NCBI RefSeq assembly: GCF_026802175.1
Contig: NZ_CP113797.1
Coordinates: 4,441,026-4,505,025, forward strand
Reading direction: 5' to 3'
DNA length: 64,000 bases
DNA from: Thermocoleostomius sinensis A174
GTDB lineage: Bacteria; Cyanobacteriota; Cyanobacteriia; Elainellales; Elainellaceae
This document shows positions 17,243 to 27,400 of the stretch, piece after piece. The position numbers and the translations under genes are program-made. Within the stretch, counting starts at the first letter, position 1. The number at the start of each line of letters is the position of its first letter. The notes below the pieces were generated by a model. It saw only the letters and a program-made list of their open reading frames with translations. It made no database searches and was not told the origin of the DNA.

Positions 17243-18007
17243 CTATCCATCACTCCTCAGCACTAGTGGCCCTGCCGGAACAGGCGGTGCGGCTGTAGAT
17301 TCAGCCGTGATCAGCATTTGTGAGACATTTGCGCTACAGGCATTGGTGGGCATCTTCCATTGTGCGGTGCTTTGGCTAGACGGCAGATTAAATTCACCAC
17401 AATAGACGGGTTGTGTGTCTCCATCTGCCAGCGCCCAGAGACGATATGCTTCACCCGTTGGCAAGGGGGGCAGGTTTTGTACTAACACGATCGCGCTCTG
17501 ATTGTCTGGATCGACCACCAAGCGACCACGGGCATCACGGGCATTTTCCGTTCCCTGTAGCGCAAATACTTGAGCATTTGGCTGTTGCAGTGAGGCAATA
17601 ATGGCATCATTCGATCGAATCGTCTGCCGCAACCGATAATTATCGATCGCCAACGCCAGCACCAAAACAGCCGCCACGGCTCCTCCCATGCGGACAAGTG
17701 AAAATCGAGAAGATGCTTTGTAGGGTGAATGCACTCGGTGATTCGTATCTCCCGATCGGACTGCCTCAAGCAGATTGTCTCGTAGCGACGGTGGCAGTTT
17801 AGGGTCAGGCAAGGCATAAGGAACCAGGTTCAACACAGCTTGAAAGCGATCGAGTTCAACTATAAGGGCGGGGTGGGTATTAAGTAGCTGCTGTAATTCC
17901 TCTGCCTCGTCGGAACTCAAATTGCCGAGGGCATACCCTGCCATTAACTCTTGCCAGTATTCAGGCCACTGTTCAGACCCGTATTCAGGATGTGAGGAAT
18001 GAGTCAT
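17243..18007 (-). CDS. Anti-sigma factor (RskA-type) with one membrane segment
   Basis: The 254-residue protein has an N-terminal cytosolic part with an anti-sigma-like helical domain (ELMAGYALGNLSSDEAEELQ). One membrane segment follows (about 92-110, VRMGGAVAAVLVLALAID). The outer part (LPPLPTGEAYRLWALADGD and VYCGEFNLP) is typical of the RskA C-terminal domain. There is no HxxxCxxC zinc motif in the N-domain. It lies 43 bases downstream of the ECF sigma gene, the usual sigma/anti-sigma arrangement. The ATG at 18007 is preferred over 18121, which would overlap the sigma gene. It likely holds the sigma factor at the membrane until a periplasmic signal. Confidence 0.88.
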   Translation of the reverse strand: MTHSSHPEYGSEQWPEYWQELMAGYALGNLSSDEAEELQQLLNTHPALIVELDRFQAVLNLVPYALPDPKLPPSLRDNLLEAVRSGDTNHRVHSPYKASSRFSLVRMGGAVAAVLVLALAIDNYRLRQTIRSNDAIIASLQQPNAQVFALQGTENARDARGRLVVDPDNQSAIVLVQNLPPLPTGEAYRLWALADGDTQPVYCGEFNLPSSQSTAQWKMPTNACSANVSQMLITAESTAAPPVPAGPLVLRSDG

Positions 18008-18050
18008 TGGGACATGGGGGATAAAGGAAAACGGACGTGAGCAACACCTA

Positions 18051-18638
18051 CTACACACAGTCTTGCAAAATCTTTCGCAATTTGAGTAACCCTTGACGCG
18101 ATCGAGTTTTGACAGTGCCAAGGGGCATATTTAACCGTTGTGCAATTTCTGATTGGCTGAGTCCTTCATAGTAGGCAATTTGCAAGATTTCTCGTTCCGC
18201 TTCGGGAAGTTGGGCCAGGGCATGACGCACACGTTCCGATCGTTCGCTGATTGATGCCTGTTCCAACGGAGTAGACGAGGAAAGCTCTTCTCGGGTTAAG
18301 CCTTTCCAGCGTTGCAGAAATCGAAAGCCAGTGTTGCGCGATCGCAACTTATCAATGGAACGAGAACGGGTCATGGTCATGAGAAAGCTGCTTAAAGAGC
18401 CACGACTGGGGTCATAGGTTTGACGATGCCACAGCGATAGAAAGACTTCCTGCGCCACGTCCTCTGCTTCTTCAGTGTTAGACAGAATCCGCAGCGCCAG
18501 CCCATAAACCAATTTGGCGTAGCGATCGTAAAGCACACCTAATGCCTCAATCTGTCCTTGCCGCATGGCTTGGACAAGGTCGCGATCGGTGACGCTGAAA
18601 TGATCTACAGGTTCAGGGATGGGAGAGTCTGATGTCAT
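18051..18638 (-). CDS. ECF-type RNA polymerase sigma factor
   Basis: From the ATG at 18638 the protein has 195 residues. Region 2 is IEALGVLYDRYAKLVYGLAL with EEAEDVAQEVFLSLW and SFLMTMTRSRSIDKLRSR. Region 4 is LAQLPEAEREILQIAYYEG with SQSEIAQRLNMPLGTVKTRS as the recognition helix-turn-helix. This is a SigK-like extracytoplasmic-function factor. It is cotranscribed with its anti-sigma factor and divergent from a Tat-exported ferritin-like gene, a plausible target. An in-frame start at 18710 would add 24 residues without family support. Confidence 0.93.
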   Translation of the reverse strand: MTSDSPIPEPVDHFSVTDRDLVQAMRQGQIEALGVLYDRYAKLVYGLALRILSNTEEAEDVAQEVFLSLWHRQTYDPSRGSLSSFLMTMTRSRSIDKLRSRNTGFRFLQRWKGLTREELSSSTPLEQASISERSERVRHALAQLPEAEREILQIAYYEGLSQSEIAQRLNMPLGTVKTRSRQGLLKLRKILQDCV

Positions 18639-18882
18639 GCGCTTTAAAGAACCGCACTGGGGAAAATTGTTCGAGACAACCATCATCTCCTCTAGCCTAC
18701 CGTCTTTCAAAGGTCTCTTTAGAAACTACGCAACAGTCTTTAAATTGGATCGGGTTAAGCATCACAAAAACAATGCTTTTAAACAAATTCTTAAACAAAT
18801 TCAACCCCAAATCCGATCGATCGAGTTCAGCGTATATCCCTGTAGTTCAACGATGATTCATTGATTAGTACAGGAGACACTG

Positions 18883-19545
18883 ATGAATAATCCGATTCTG
18901 TTCACTGGCGCATCCTCTCGTCGTTCTAGGTCTTTATCTCGGCGGCATGTCCTTGCGGGTGGAGTGATAGCTGGAATTTCTACGGCGATCGGCACTTCTG
19001 TCTTTAAACCACGACCCGTCCATGCCAGTGATGCAGCGGCCAACGATGCTGAAATCCTCAATACAGCCCTCTATTATGAACATCAGGCAATTTGGGCCTA
19101 TTCATTTGCGGCTGGAGCTTTGAGTGATACCGAAGTTGGCAGAGCGGTCAAAGCTTTGGCATTGCGCAATCAAGCCGACCACATGGCCCACCGAGACACG
19201 TTGGCTAGTGTCATTGAAAGCTTGGGTGAAACGCCAGTTGAACCAGAAAATGAATATGATTTATCTGCTTATATTGAACGCGGTGAAGGCAATATTGATT
19301 CGGATGTCAACATTGCCAAACTGGCGTTAGCTCTAGAAACCGATGCCGCCATTGCCTATGCCAGCGAAGTTGCCCGTCTCAAAACTCCAGCATTAGTCAC
19401 GGCTGGAGCGAGTATTGGTTCCACCGAAGCCTCCCATGCCACCGCTATCCGAGCCGCCTTTGTTGCTTTAGGGGTTGATATTGATTATGTTCCAGCTGCG
19501 TTTGTTAGCAGCGATACTCGCGATGCTTGGATATTAAAGGTTTAG
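18883..19545 (+). CDS. Tat-exported ferritin-like protein
   Basis: The 220-residue protein has a twin-arginine signal: SRRHVLAGGVIAGISTAIG, then cleavage after PVHAS near residue 50. The mature part is a four-helix ferritin-like fold (ILNTALYYEHQAIWAYSFAA, LRNQADHMAHRD, NIAKLALALETDAAIAYASE, STEASHATAIRAAF). Glu/His pairs on the helices could bind metal. CAGGAGA lies 7 bases before the ATG. Export by Tat in folded form fits a metal-containing protein in the periplasm or thylakoid lumen. Its position opposite an ECF sigma gene suggests envelope or metal-stress control, which is inference. The substrate is unknown. Confidence 0.88.
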   Translation: MNNPILFTGASSRRSRSLSRRHVLAGGVIAGISTAIGTSVFKPRPVHASDAAANDAEILNTALYYEHQAIWAYSFAAGALSDTEVGRAVKALALRNQADHMAHRDTLASVIESLGETPVEPENEYDLSAYIERGEGNIDSDVNIAKLALALETDAAIAYASEVARLKTPALVTAGASIGSTEASHATAIRAAFVALGVDIDYVPAAFVSSDTRDAWILKV

Positions 19546-19974
19546 CTACTGGTTCAATTGATCTTAAAGTTAGAAAAGTTAGAGAGTTATCGTAGCTTGA
19601 GGGGCGATCGATTGGTTCGCCCCTTCAGATCATTTGTGCAAAACACCTTCACGTAAGTATCACAAAGGGCGGATAGATTTACTGATCTCACGGGTTTCAA
19701 CAGAAATTCAGGAATTTATTCCGAACGTCGTCGATCGTCACCACCAGAAATCGTTATTAATTTGTATTAATTTTTCAGCATGGCAACCGTTAGAGAGATA
19801 CAAATCGAAACTTTTTCTAACGATGCGCTGCACTTGAAGTGAAGGGTGCAATGCTAGAATCAAATGTGTTCCTAGTATTTACCCCTATTCCGACCGAAAT
19901 ACCGGAAATGAAATGGTGTTTTTCAGCAGGTCGGTTGCTTTTTTGTTTCAGTTTGCCTAGTTCTTAAGGTTGTG
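19546..19974. other. Intergenic region upstream of sulfite reductase
   Basis: This 429-base region contains an 8-base perfect stem AGGGGCGA/TCGCCCCT at 19600-19624, about 55 bases after the ferritin-like stop. It may be a terminator, though there is no clear T-run. The right part should hold the sulfite reductase promoter. No gene was recognised. Confidence 0.45.
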
Positions 19975-21942
19975 ATGGTTACTACTCCTACCCCTCCCCC
20001 TACCACCCCAAAAGTCTCTAAAGTTGAAGGCATCAAGGAGCGCAGTCAACAGTTGCGCCAGCCTGTTGCGACCGAGATTTTGCAAGATACCACCCATTTC
20101 AGCGAAGATGGGCTTCAGATCCTTAAATTTCATGGTTCCTACCAACAGGATAACCGCGACAATCGCGTCAAAGGGCAGGAAAAAGACTATCAGTTTATGC
20201 TGCGAACGCGCAATCCAGGAGGATATGTGCCGTCGCAACTGTATCTGGCGCTCGATCGCCTAGCCGATCAGTACGGTAATCACACCCTTAGAGCGACAAC
20301 ACGTCAAGGATTTCAACTGCATGGGGTGCTAAAGAAAAACCTGAAGACAGTGTTGGCTGAAGTCATTCGTAACCTGGGATCAACACTGGGGGCATGTGGC
20401 GATCTGAACCGAAATGTGATGGCTCCTCCGGCTCCGTTTAAGAACCGCCCAGAATACCAGTACGCAATGGAGTATGCCAACAATATTGCAGATCTGTTGA
20501 CGCCGCAAACGGGAGCTTATTACGAAATTTGGCTAGACGGTGAAAAAGCAATTTCAGCAGAACCCAAGCCAGAGGTAATGGCGGCTCTGCGACGCAACGG
20601 CAATGGCACGATTTTTCACAACCATGAAGAACCGATCTATGGCAATCACTATATGCCGCGCAAGTTTAAATGTTGTGTAACCGTGCCCGGCGATAACTCG
20701 GTCGATCTGTTCTCTCAAGATGTCAGCTTGGTGGTCATTACCAACGAGCAGGGGGATTTACAAGGCTTTAACGTTTATGCAGGTGGCGGTTTAGGGCGTA
20801 CCCACAACAATGAGGAAACCTTCGCCCGCATTGCTGACCCAATCGGCTATGTGGAAAAAACAGATGTGTATGATTTGGTGAAGGCGATCGTTGCCACCCA
20901 GCGAGATTATGGCGATCGGTACAATCGTCGTCATGCTCGTATGAAGTACTTACTGCACGATTGGGGGGTAGACAAATTCCGTCAAACTGTAGAAGGCTAT
21001 TTTGGTAAGTCCCTTCAACCTATGCAGCCCACCCTTCCCTTCAAGTACGAAGACTTTTTAGGTTGGCATGAGCAGGGAGACGGCAAGCTGTTTCTAGGTA
21101 TTTCTGTGCAAAACGGGCGCATCAAAGACGAGGGGACGTTGCAGTTGAAAACGGCGCTGCGCGAAATTGTGGAAACCTACTCGCTACCGATGTTCCTAAC
21201 ACCCAATCACAATGTCATTGTGGCTGAGATTGACCCAGCGCAAAAAGATGCGATTCAAGCAATTCTCGATCGCTGTGGCGTGCAAAAAGAGACAGAAATT
21301 GACCCATTGGTGCGCTATGCGATGGCTTGTCCGGCCCTGCCCACCTGTGGACTGGCGGTGACAGAATCTGAACGGGCGATTCCAGCGATTCTCAATCGCC
21401 TTCGGCTTTTGCTTGACAAAGTAGGTTTGCCACAAGAGCATTTTGTGACACGCATGACGGGCTGTCCCAATGGTTGTGCGCGTCCATATCTAGCTGAGTT
21501 GGGTTTTGTAGGGCAGAAACCAGGCTGCTATCAGCTTTGGCTTGGAGCCGATCCCAATCAAACCCGGCTGTCTGAACCCTATTTAGACAGTATGCCGATC
21601 GAAAATTTGGAAACAACCCTCGAACCGTTGTTTGTGTTCTTTAAGCAACAGCGACAACCGGGTGAAAGCTTTGGAGATTTCTGCCATCGAGTTGGCTTTG
21701 AATCCTTGCGCAATTTTGCTACAACCTATGTACCTGAGGCGGTGATGCTTGATGTAACCCCCCTTGAGGTGACTGCGCCTGAGGCTGCCACCATCGCTGC
21801 CACCATGACGAAATCACGTCATCGCATTGGTGTCCGCAACGAAGTTTACGATCGCCTAAAAGCCGCATCGATTAAGCAAGGCAAGCCCATGAGTGAAATC
21901 GTGAACGCAGCCCTGGAAGTCTATTTGCAGTCGCTCGAATAG
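19975..21942 (+). CDS. sir: Ferredoxin-sulfite reductase with C-terminal ribbon-helix-helix extension
   Basis: Sulfite reductase reduces sulfite to sulfide with six ferredoxin electrons, using a coupled siroheme and 4Fe-4S cluster. The 655-residue protein has the two repeats of the family. The cluster/siroheme cysteines lie in [11 protein letters not shown] and [10 protein letters not shown], and [12 protein letters not shown] is part of the siroheme pocket. Residues about 612-655 are additional: strand HRIGVR, helix [15 protein letters not shown], turn KPMSE, helix [14 protein letters not shown]. This matches a CopG/Arc-type ribbon-helix-helix DNA-binding fold. The ATG at 19975 is used rather than the GTG at 19972. 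Plant chloroplast sulfite reductase is known to bind DNA in nucleoids, which makes the tail notable. Confidence 0.96.
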   Translation: MVTTPTPPPTTPKVSKVEGIKERSQQLRQPVATEILQDTTHFSEDGLQILKFHGSYQQDNRDNRVKGQEKDYQFMLRTRNPGGYVPSQLYLALDRLADQYGNHTLRATTRQGFQLHGVLKKNLKTVLAEVIRNLGSTLGACGDLNRNVMAPPAPFKNRPEYQYAMEYANNIADLLTPQTGAYYEIWLDGEKAISAEPKPEVMAALRRNGNGTIFHNHEEPIYGNHYMPRKFKCCVTVPGDNSVDLFSQDVSLVVITNEQGDLQGFNVYAGGGLGRTHNNEETFARIADPIGYVEKTDVYDLVKAIVATQRDYGDRYNRRHARMKYLLHDWGVDKFRQTVEGYFGKSLQPMQPTLPFKYEDFLGWHEQGDGKLFLGISVQNGRIKDEGTLQLKTALREIVETYSLPMFLTPNHNVIVAEIDPAQKDAIQAILDRCGVQKETEIDPLVRYAMACPALPTCGLAVTESERAIPAILNRLRLLLDKVGLPQEHFVTRMTGCPNGCARPYLAELGFVGQKPGCYQLWLGADPNQTRLSEPYLDSMPIENLETTLEPLFVFFKQQRQPGESFGDFCHRVGFESLRNFATTYVPEAVMLDVTPLEVTAPEAATIAATMTKSRHRIGVRNEVYDRLKAASIKQGKPMSEIVNAALEVYLQSLE

Positions 21943-21974
21943 GCCGACACAATCTTTACGAAGAGCAATATGCC

Positions 21975-22014
21975 AAGGGCATGATCCAATTGTGCCCTTT
22001 GTCTGTGCCCTTTT
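21975..22014 (+). terminator. Terminator after sulfite reductase
   Basis: AAGGGCA at 21975-21981 can pair with TGCCCTT at 21993-21999. It can also pair with a second TGCCCTT at 22006-22012, which runs directly into TTTTTCATTTTT. Two alternative hairpins share one left arm. The T-rich tail supports termination. Confidence 0.7.
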
Positions 22015-22077
22015 TCATTTTTCACTGCTGTGGTTAGGAGCATCTACTTGGTGTTCTCATCCGTTGTCATGCCTTTA

Positions 22078-22695
22078 TCAAGGGGCAGTAATGCGTCCAG
22101 CCTGACAATCTCTAAGCCACAGCCGAATCGCTTGAGCAATCACCCCCTGACTGGCATCCTGGGGCGGGGTAGGTGGTTCGTTGGCTGGTACATCGCCGAT
22201 CGCTGAAAACAACAAAACAAATTGCCAGCCTGCTGCCGTTCGGGTCAAAAATAACCAGTGATACTGCTGCAAGTTCACGATTGCATTAGATACATATTGG
22301 CGCTCGAGGGTCGTGAAAAAGATTTGCTGCGTCGTATTATCCTGTTGCGGCCATTGACGAGCAGTCAATTCGATCGCCTCATATTCCGGTTGTCCAGCCA
22401 CAATGATCGTACCAGGAAGATTGCGAGTGATGCGGAACTCGCGGCTATAGGCGCGTTGGCTGACCCGATTGGCATAGCTGGGCAAATCCCGCAACAGAAG
22501 CGGTATCAAGGTGTCTAACTGCTCAGGACAAGCAATGGGAGGGCGGATGAACTCAGCGTCTTCAGCCGAGCGCCAGGCCATTGGTTCTAGATTGGGCAGC
22601 ACGGCTAGAGTAGGCGAGCAGCGTAAAACCATCACCAACCCTAACCCAATCGCTCGTCCCCAACGCCTCACCTGACCTTCCACTGATTTATTCAT
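22078..22695 (-). CDS. Exported protein of unknown function downstream of pyrF
   Basis: The 205-residue protein has a basic N-terminus and a hydrophobic stretch (about 14-34, GRAIGLGLVMVLRCSPTLAV), consistent with a signal peptide. The rest is one soluble domain with YANRVSQRAYSREFRITRNL and YHWLFLTRTAAGWQFVLLFS. It resembles cyanobacterial hypothetical exported proteins, and no catalytic motif is seen. The start lies in the last of three perfect 16-base tandem repeats (22680-22727, described separately). It lies 46 bases beyond the pyrF stop, probably in the same transcript. Confidence 0.82.
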   Translation of the reverse strand: MNKSVEGQVRRWGRAIGLGLVMVLRCSPTLAVLPNLEPMAWRSAEDAEFIRPPIACPEQLDTLIPLLLRDLPSYANRVSQRAYSREFRITRNLPGTIIVAGQPEYEAIELTARQWPQQDNTTQQIFFTTLERQYVSNAIVNLQQYHWLFLTRTAAGWQFVLLFSAIGDVPANEPPTPPQDASQGVIAQAIRLWLRDCQAGRITAP

Positions 22696-22727
22696 CCACT
22701 GATTTATTCATCCACTGATTTATTCAT
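22680..22727 (-). repeat. Three perfect 16-base tandem repeats, each with an ATG
   Basis: Read on the minus strand, ATGAATAAATCAGTGG occurs three times head to tail (22727-22712, 22711-22696, 22695-22680). The first two ATGs open seven-codon frames (MNKSVDE) that stop at a TAA inside the next repeat. Only the third ATG opens the 205-residue gene. Because 16 is not a multiple of three, the three ATGs lie in different frames. Confidence 0.95.
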
Positions 22728-22741
22728 CCACGCATCCACCT

Positions 22742-23467
22742 CTACCCCAACTCCTCACAAATGCGATCGAACGCGGCAACTGGATCGGGTGATGCAGTAA
22801 TGGGGCGACCAATCACCAAATAATCAGCCCCGGCTTCGAGGGCAGCGGCGGGTGTCAGCGATCGTTGTTGATCGCCTGTTTCGGCCCACTTGGGCCGTAC
22901 ACCTGGACAAACGAGCACAAACTCTGGCCCCAGACTGTTGCGCAACTGTTTGACTTCTTGAGGCGAGCAGACAGCCCCCGCCAATCCGCTTTCCTGCGCC
23001 AACAACGCCATTTGTAGCGCATAGTCGGTTAGTTCTAGCGGAACCTTTAATTCAAATGCCAAGGCCCGCGCCGTCAAGCTAGTGAGGAGAGTAATCGCAA
23101 TTACCCTGGGAGGTTGTATCCCGATTGCGGCTGCCCCTTCGATCGCGGCTGTTTGGGCCGCCTTTAGCGCTATCTCACCGGCAACAGCATGTACTGTTAG
23201 CAGGTCTACCCCATAGCCTGCTGCCGATCGACATGCTCCTGCCATCGTGTTGGGAATGTCGTGAAACTTCAGATCTAAAAAGATGCGTTTTTGGCGCTGT
23301 TTCAGGATCTTTAGAATCTGAGGCCCTGCACCAACAAATAGCTCCAAGCCTACCTTCCAAAAGGTGACGGTGGGCAGACGATCGAGCCATTCTAGGGCAG
23401 TGGCCTCGGTTGAGACGTCTAGGGGAACAATGATGCGATCGACTGGGCACATAGAGGTAGCAACCAT
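22742..23467 (-). CDS. pyrF: Orotidine 5'-phosphate decarboxylase
   Basis: The enzyme converts OMP to UMP, the last step of pyrimidine synthesis. The 241-residue TIM-barrel protein has the catalytic Lys-Asp segment [24 protein letters not shown], the phosphate-binding VCPGVRP and [14 protein letters not shown]. It is the type 1 (short) form. Its ATG overlaps the stop of the upstream exported-protein gene by one base (TAATG), so the two are translationally coupled. A second exported-protein gene follows. Confidence 0.96.
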   Translation of the reverse strand: MVATSMCPVDRIIVPLDVSTEATALEWLDRLPTVTFWKVGLELFVGAGPQILKILKQRQKRIFLDLKFHDIPNTMAGACRSAAGYGVDLLTVHAVAGEIALKAAQTAAIEGAAAIGIQPPRVIAITLLTSLTARALAFELKVPLELTDYALQMALLAQESGLAGAVCSPQEVKQLRNSLGPEFVLVCPGVRPKWAETGDQQRSLTPAAALEAGADYLVIGRPITASPDPVAAFDRICEELG

Positions 23468-23916
23468 TAGAAAACATAAACGCCGCCGCTGGTATCAATG
23501 CGGATGGCTGTGCTTCCAGGAATATCACTGCGAGCTTGTGCCACCACTACTTGCACTACGTTATCTTCTACCGTAACGTAGAGGCTCAGTCCAATGTTTT
23601 GCTGTTCCGCAGAGGCTAAAAAGTTGATGGGTAAGGGCAAGTAGCTAGTTTGAGTACTCCCAAACGTAACGCGACTATTTGGTAATACGCGACGATCGTC
23701 GGTTGGAGGTTGGGTCAAGCGGCAAGTAATGGGCACGCCACCAGCGTTCAGCACCTCAATTTGAATTGGACGGCTTGGATCAACCGACGCCACAGGCTGA
23801 ACCGCCGATTGAGCTAAATCGATCGAACGATGCATTGGCATCGCTGTAACAACCAGCGGTGCGAGCGCTACACTCGCGACGGTTAGAGCACAAAAAGACA
23901 TAGAATAACAGTTCAC
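23467..23916 (-). CDS. Exported protein of unknown function upstream of pyrF
   Basis: Read from the GTG at 23916, the protein has about 149 residues. It begins with a signal peptide ([20 protein letters not shown], cleaved near residue 25-35) and continues as a beta-rich domain with [17 protein letters not shown] and [25 protein letters not shown] lies 7 bases before this GTG, which supports it over the TTG at 23931 and the later ATG at 23901. The role is unknown. Coupling to pyrF is by one-base overlap. Confidence 0.78.
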   Translation of the reverse strand: MNCYSMSFCALTVASVALAPLVVTAMPMHRSIDLAQSAVQPVASVDPSRPIQIEVLNAGGVPITCRLTQPPTDDRRVLPNSRVTFGSTQTSYLPLPINFLASAEQQNIGLSLYVTVEDNVVQVVVAQARSDIPGSTAIRIDTSGGVYVF

Positions 23917-24037
23917 ACACCATCTCCTCAACGCGAAAGAGAAATCAATAAATTTGTTGAATTTGTTACCTTAACTGTCTGTACAACCCTGTCAGACAAT
24001 AAGGCTGAAATCCAGCGAAGATCTCTCCATGAGAAAT

Positions 24038-24148
24038 TTATACACCCGATCGTCCTCGATCGCGTAGTACCAGCCCCACAAATACCAAAATTGTCAGCAG
24101 TAGCGATCCGGCTAAGGCCAGCAAAACAGATGTCCAGGTGAGTTCCAT
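24038..24148 (-). CDS. 36-residue single-pass membrane peptide
   Basis: A short frame from ATG at 24148 to TAA at 24038 encodes MELTWTSVLLALAGS, then LLLTILVFVGLVL and the basic tail RDRGRSGV. It has one membrane helix with a charged C-terminus, the shape of small photosystem, cytochrome b6f and NDH-1 subunits. It does not match the psb, pet, psa or ndh peptides I can recall. No strong ribosome-binding site is visible. It lies between the pyrF operon and the large exoprotein gene, all on the minus strand. Confidence 0.6.
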   Translation of the reverse strand: MELTWTSVLLALAGSLLLTILVFVGLVLRDRGRSGV

Positions 24149-24422
24149 GGTTTAGTATGACTCCATGAATACAGCAATCAAATTGGCTTTCAGCCTATCA
24201 ACAAATCAAATTTCAAGGGATGAACGGAATTAACCGAGCATTGTTTATTCTTGCAGTTCGATACTCTGCTTGTCATGCAGTTGGGCATCGTTCAGCCCAC
24301 AATCGCTGTCGAATCTCACAGCCTTAGAAAACGTAGCCAAATAGTAATTTTATTGTTGTTGATTGTTTGTTTAACATCTCTAGAAGCACAATCAAGAAAT
24401 CTATAAGAAAGTGTGTAGAAAT

Positions 24423-27400
24423 TTAAATGAAATAATTGTTGACTGTTAGCACCCCTGCATGGCTGTCTCCCGGTTTGAATTGAATACCAGTGACATCAAT
24501 CACAAGGTCACGATTCACCGACATTCCTGCATTTTTGTCATTCACTGACAAATAAGTACGATTTTTCCACTTGAAGAAAACGGCTTCGTTGCTCTGCAAG
24601 CGCTGGCTGCCAGCTTGCCGCTGATTCTTATCGGCATAGGCTGCCTTCGTTGCGTTTATCAAAGTCTTACCGTTGACCTTGCCAGCATGAAATAGCCCTT
24701 GGGGACGGCTCCTAGAACCTAAATAGTTATCAGCAAGCTGACACTTATCTTGCTGCAACGCTTTGAAGTCCTTGACGCGATCGGGACCGTCTACCAAAGA
24801 AGATGCATGAGAAAATACAAACCGATCCTTGCCAGGTCCACCCTTGAGAAAATCTTCTCCGATGCCGCCAATCAACACATCGTTCCCCACACCGCCGATT
24901 AACTGATCGTTGCCTTGTCCACCATCCAATCGATCGTGACCGCGTTCGCCCAGTAACCGATCGCCGCAGTCCAACCCAATGAGGGAATCATCACCATCGC
25001 TGCCTAACAACGTATCGCGATCGGTCGTGCCCACTAATACATCCGCTGCGGGGGTGCCCCGGCGGAAAATGCCCGGATCGCAGGCATCGACTGTTGCTAA
25101 ATTCGTCCAGCGTTCTGCTAGATTGGCAATGAGGGGATTGCCAGCCGCGTCTGTAATCCCACTATCGCCCGCTGTCAACGAGAGAACATAGGTTCCTTTC
25201 TGATTTGTGAGTGTTTTGATGTGTCCCAGTGTCCAGCTAATCCCACCATCTGTAGATAAAGTAGCGCGGCGCAAATCGACGGCTCGGCCATTGCGAGTCA
25301 AGCGTAGATCTGTCAGATCAAACCCCTTCACCGCTTCACCAAATTCGATCGTCAGGGCGTTCACCTTATCACGACGAGGATTGGGAGCAACATTAACCAT
25401 TCTGGCGATGGGATTGGTTTTATCAACGCGATAGACTTGTCCAATGAAATTTCCGTTTGCAATTCCCCGTCCACCCAACGGTGTTCCCAACGAATTCAGA
25501 ATGGAATCATTGTCTTTGAGATTTAAGCCGATCGTGCCATCTCCTCGACCTGTATTGACTTGAATGGTATAGAATTTACTGTTAACGCGAGTAACAGAAC
25601 TAATACTAGCACCAGTTACACCATTGGTAACTAATTCAAAATCTGCTGCATTGACACGGCTTACATTCTCACTAAAAACAGCGGTAAACGTAACCATCGC
25701 GGCATTAGTTGGGCTTCTTTCTAATCGATTGATTTCAATGACTCTCGGTGGTGTTTTATTGATGGTATAGGTTTGTCCAACAAAGTTACCGTTATTGAGT
25801 CCTGTGCTACCCAATGCGGCATTGATACCATTGCGAATGGAGTCATTATCAATCAGATTTAATTGAAGGGTGCCGTTGCCAGTTCCGGTATTAACTCGCA
25901 CATTGTAATTGCTGCCACTACCCGTCACCGACGCAATACTTGCGCCAGAGACGCCGACGGTATTCAGTGCAAAATCACTAATGTCTACTCCCGTCACTGC
26001 CTGCGAGAATGATACGGCGTAGTCGATCGTACCTGCGGCTGTAGGATTGAGGTGAACTCGGTTAATGCCCGTGACGATCGGCGCAAATTTGATAATGTTA
26101 TAAGTCTGTCCGGCGAAATTGCCGTTATCTACTCCGCGTCCGCCCAACGGTACACCCAGCAGATTTCGCACTGTGTCGTTATCTTTCAGATCAAGACGAA
26201 TCGAGCCATCGTTGCTGCCCGTATTCACCAACACGGTATAGGTACGGCTATCGACCTGCTGAATGGCTGTCAGACTCGCGCTTCTGACACCCGTTGTCGT
26301 CAAGGTGAAATCATTGAGATCCACTCCCATGACATCTTGATCAAATCGCACAGTGTAGGCAACACTGCTGGCATGGGTGGGATTGGTTCCGGCAGCAGCG
26401 ATCGACACTACATTCGGTGGCGTTTTATCAATACTGTAGGTTTCGCCCGTCAGAAAAGTACCATTGCCCGTTCCGGTTCCACCCAGCGCAACCCCGCGAC
26501 TGTTCCTGATCGAGTCATTGTCAACTAACGTCAACCCAAGTTGTCCGTTGCCCGTTCCTGTGTTTACCGTGACATCATAGGTTTTGTTGTTGACCTTCTG
26601 AATAGACGTAACACTTGCCCCTAAAATTCCAGTGACGGCAACACCAAAGTCCTGCAAATCAACACCTGTGACATCTTGGTCAAAAATAACGCTGAACACG
26701 ACCGTATCATTGGCGCTGAGGCTGGGGCCCTTGCGATGAATCGCAAAAACGGCTGGCGGCGTTTTGTCCACGTTGTAGGTTTCTCCGGGTTTGTTGCCGT
26801 TTCCGGTGCCTGTGCCGCCTAGAGGTACTTCACTGCTGCTGCTTTTGATTGAATCGTTGTCCTTTAGATCTAAGCGCAGATCGCCTCGCCCAGTTCCCGT
26901 ACTAACTTCAACGGTGTAAATCCTGCCGCTGCCTGACACCGACAAAATTCCGGCGTTGACGATAGTGGCATCGGCTCCAAGCCGAAGCTCAAAATCTGTC
27001 CGATCGACACCGCTCACTTCTTGATCAAACGTCACCACATAACTGACCACATCCGCCGCCGTTTCTCTAGGCTGGGCCCGGGCGATTGACACCACACTGG
27101 GCGGAACCACTACATTCAGCGATCCGTAGATGTTATTGTCATCGCCAGCAACCCCTGTGGCATGGCTAGCCGTGTTTTGATCAAACGTGGGAGTGCGCTC
27201 AGCAATCACCGTTCCGCCATCGATAAAAATGGCTCCTCCTTTGCCCAGTCCTTGCCGACCATTCGTTTGGCCTTCGCCGCCCAACCCTGCCGCCGCCGAG
27301 TTATTTTTGAAGCTGCTGCTGCTAATGCGTAACGAACCACCACTGATATAAACCGCACCGCCTTCTCCATTGCCACCCCTTCCACCAGTGCCCGTCAAAC

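Noticed and set aside
26052-26528. 158-codon plus-strand frame inside the large exoprotein gene
   Set aside because: Antisense to conserved Ig-like repeats; no domain, no ribosome-binding site.
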